The position numbers and the translations under genes were made by a program. The notes under the pieces were generated by a model, which was given only the letters and a program-made list of their open reading frames with translations, did not search any database and was not told the DNA's origin. Below are positions 62,346 to 64,000 of a stretch of 64,000 nt of DNA, piece after piece; the first letter of the stretch is position 1; the number at the start of each line of letters is the position of its first letter. The stretch is from contig NC_081849.1 in NCBI RefSeq assembly GCF_963259705.1, positions 56,082,093 to 56,146,092 of the forward strand, read 5' to 3'. Source of the DNA: Myotis daubentonii. Lineage: Eukaryota; Chordata; Mammalia; Chiroptera; Vespertilionidae.

Positions 62346-62490
62346 CTTAATTTGGCTCACCTTAACTAATACTTCACAGAAGTCCTAACTTAAAGTTAGT
62401 TTGACCATAAATCTTAATGAAACTGTTTTTTGTCAAGTTTCAAGAGTTGAAAAAAATAGATGTTTAAAAACATTGAAATTTAGGTCTTTT

Positions 62491-62765
62491 GCCCTAGCCA
62501 GTTTGGCTCAGTGGATAGAGTGCCAGCCTGCGGTCTGAAGAATCTTGGATTTGATTCTGGTCAAGGGCACATACTTTGATACCTGGTTGCAGGCTCAATA
62601 CCTGGCCCTAGTCTCAGTGCGTGTGGGAGGCAACCAATCAACAATGATGTTTCTCTCTGTCTCTCCCTCTACCTTCCATTCTTTTTATAAAAAAAAAAAA
62701 GAAAGAAAGAAAGAAAAGAAAGAAAAAAAAGGAAAAAAAAATCTTTGGGTGAGGATTAATATAAA
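62491..62765 (+). mobile_element. VES-type SINE with (GAAA)n insertion in the tail
   Basis: Head GCCCTAGCCAGTTTGGCTCA, B-box-like GGATTTGATTCTGG, GTGGGAGGCAACCAATCAAC, then a GAAA/A-rich run (about 62690-62740) and the older subfamily end TTGGGTGAGGATTAA. Confidence 0.88.
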
Positions 62766-63224
62766 AAGAAAAAGAAAACTGAGTCTTTGTAAGATGAAAA
62801 AAATAATGAAAATTTAGACATTCATAATTATTATTTTACTATTGTAAGATTTAGATATTGAAAAATTTAAGACATATGGATCCAGAGAAACCACCAATGG
62901 GATATTCAGTCCTGAAGCAGTACAACAAATAGGAACCAGAGCCAGAGATGAGGCAAAAGAGATGATGCAGCCAACATACATTCCAGAAATAAAATCTGGG
63001 TCAGAGCCAGGAACTGCTTAGTTAATCAGTGTGAATCAGAAGAATCAGGGTCGGAAATGAGAGACACATATTACCTAAAATAGAGTCGCAGATCCCAATT
63101 TCAGACCAAGTGTCAGGGCAAAGTCAACACATTTCGAATAAGTAGTATAAATGGTAGGCCTAAATCAAAGGGGAAAAGTCCTCTTTTGCTATTAAACTAC
63201 CTCAGTCACCACCATTCATGAGCC

Positions 63225-63380
63225 TCATCATAGCAATAACATATTGAGTCCTGGGCACTTTACCTGCATCTTCACATTTAATCATCATTGCATCCTAGGA
63301 CATAGATGAGGAAACTAAGGTGGACACCACAACACTAGCACTCAAACCCAGTTTTCTCTGACCAAATAATGTGCTCCCAG
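63225..63380 (+). repeat. MIR SINE fragment
   Basis: TTGAGTCCTGGGCACTTTAC, TTCACATTTAATCATCATTG, CATAGATGAGGAAACTAAGG and CACTCAAACCCAGTTTTCTC follow MIR order. Confidence 0.75.
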
Positions 63381-64000
63381 CTACCTTGCCAAATAACCCA
63401 GGGCCATTTATTTTTATAAGTTGTACAAAGAGAGTACTTTTCAGTAAGTGGCTTGGCCTCCCAAAATAGAGCCAATGAATCACAGGATAAGGGTCACAAA
63501 TAAAAGCTAATCCCTGCAAGACAAATGAGAAAGAGGGCTAGCAAGTGATCTAAATATGCTTAACAAGAAATTGAAGACCCGTACATGGGAGGTGGTCAAG
63601 TCTCTCACCTTCCACTGTCCTTATCCCATCTGGTTTGAATCAAGCACAAAACATATCTCAAAAGACACCATAGATCATCATGCTGGAAGGTGGAATTTGT
63701 CCGGGAGAATAAGGCTACTTAAAATGGAAAAGAACTTAACCATATTTTTTATACAACTGCTTCATGATTTTTTTTTCTCATCTCTCTTTCCCCTCCCATG
63801 TTTTCATAAAGGAAGACTGAGGGAAGTTCCAAGTGCCGAAGGGATGAGTGTGGGTAGAATGCAGGAATATGCTTCTACTGTAGGCAGAGCATCACTGAGG
63901 TTAAACAGAATCAAGTCCAATCTTCCAGGATAAGAGACCAGAAAGACATTTTGGGGCCAAAACCATAACTAACAGCTTTGCTTCTTTGTTTTGCCTTGTA

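Noticed and set aside
63556..63933. 125-codon forward ORF
   Set aside because: No recognisable family, composition like surrounding intron, no splice or promoter support.

Overview
This is a mammalian, almost entirely non-coding window, and its repeats point to a vesper bat (Vespertilionidae; Myotis, Pipistrellus, Eptesicus and relatives). The diagnostic families are about 15 copies of a tRNA-derived SINE of the VES type, five non-autonomous Helitrons of the HeliBat type (5' TC, 3' CTAG, A/T target), and several non-autonomous hAT and mariner elements with clean target-site duplications, including a SPIN element. Species was not determined.

The gene here is DGKB (diacylglycerol kinase beta), read on the minus strand. 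Four consecutive internal exons are present, each with consensus splice sites and mutually compatible phases: 25139-25215 (77 bp), 21246-21266 (a 21-bp microexon), 10255-10408 (154 bp) and 3018-3158 (141 bp). Together they supply 393 coding bases (131 codons) of the N-terminal recoverin-homology (RVH) region, ending just before the EF-hands. The start-codon exon was not found and should lie beyond 64000. The EF-hand exons should lie below position 1. Everything else is intron: >3.0 kb (1-3017), 7.1 kb (3159-10254), 10.8 kb (10409-21245), 3.9 kb (21267-25138) and >38.8 kb (25216-64000).

Layout: 1-10 kb has a SINE, a SPIN hAT with a perfect 8-bp duplication, a MIR, a CA repeat and an old Charlie relic. 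10-25 kb has a Helitron, SINEs, MIRs and two hAT miniatures. 25-35 kb has a 3'-truncated vault-RNA-like retrocopy, a perfect 21-bp inverted repeat, and an 866-bp hAT that still encodes a frameshifted transposase C-terminus. 36.4-37.4 kb has two Helitrons joined head to tail, the second carrying an inverted pair of CTCF-like motifs. 40 kb has a TA-flanked foldback transposon. 47-54 kb has two more Helitrons, a second copy of a 235-bp hAT family and a solo-like LTR. 55.8-58.1 kb has a reverse-oriented LTR interrupted by a mariner miniature that is itself interrupted by two SINEs, followed by other LTR pieces. 59-64 kb has two L1 3' ends, a young SINE, TA/TG microsatellites and a final SINE.

No second protein-coding gene, bona fide tRNA/rRNA gene or CRISPR array is supported. 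Family names for repeats come from recognition by eye; ends of old repeats are approximate.
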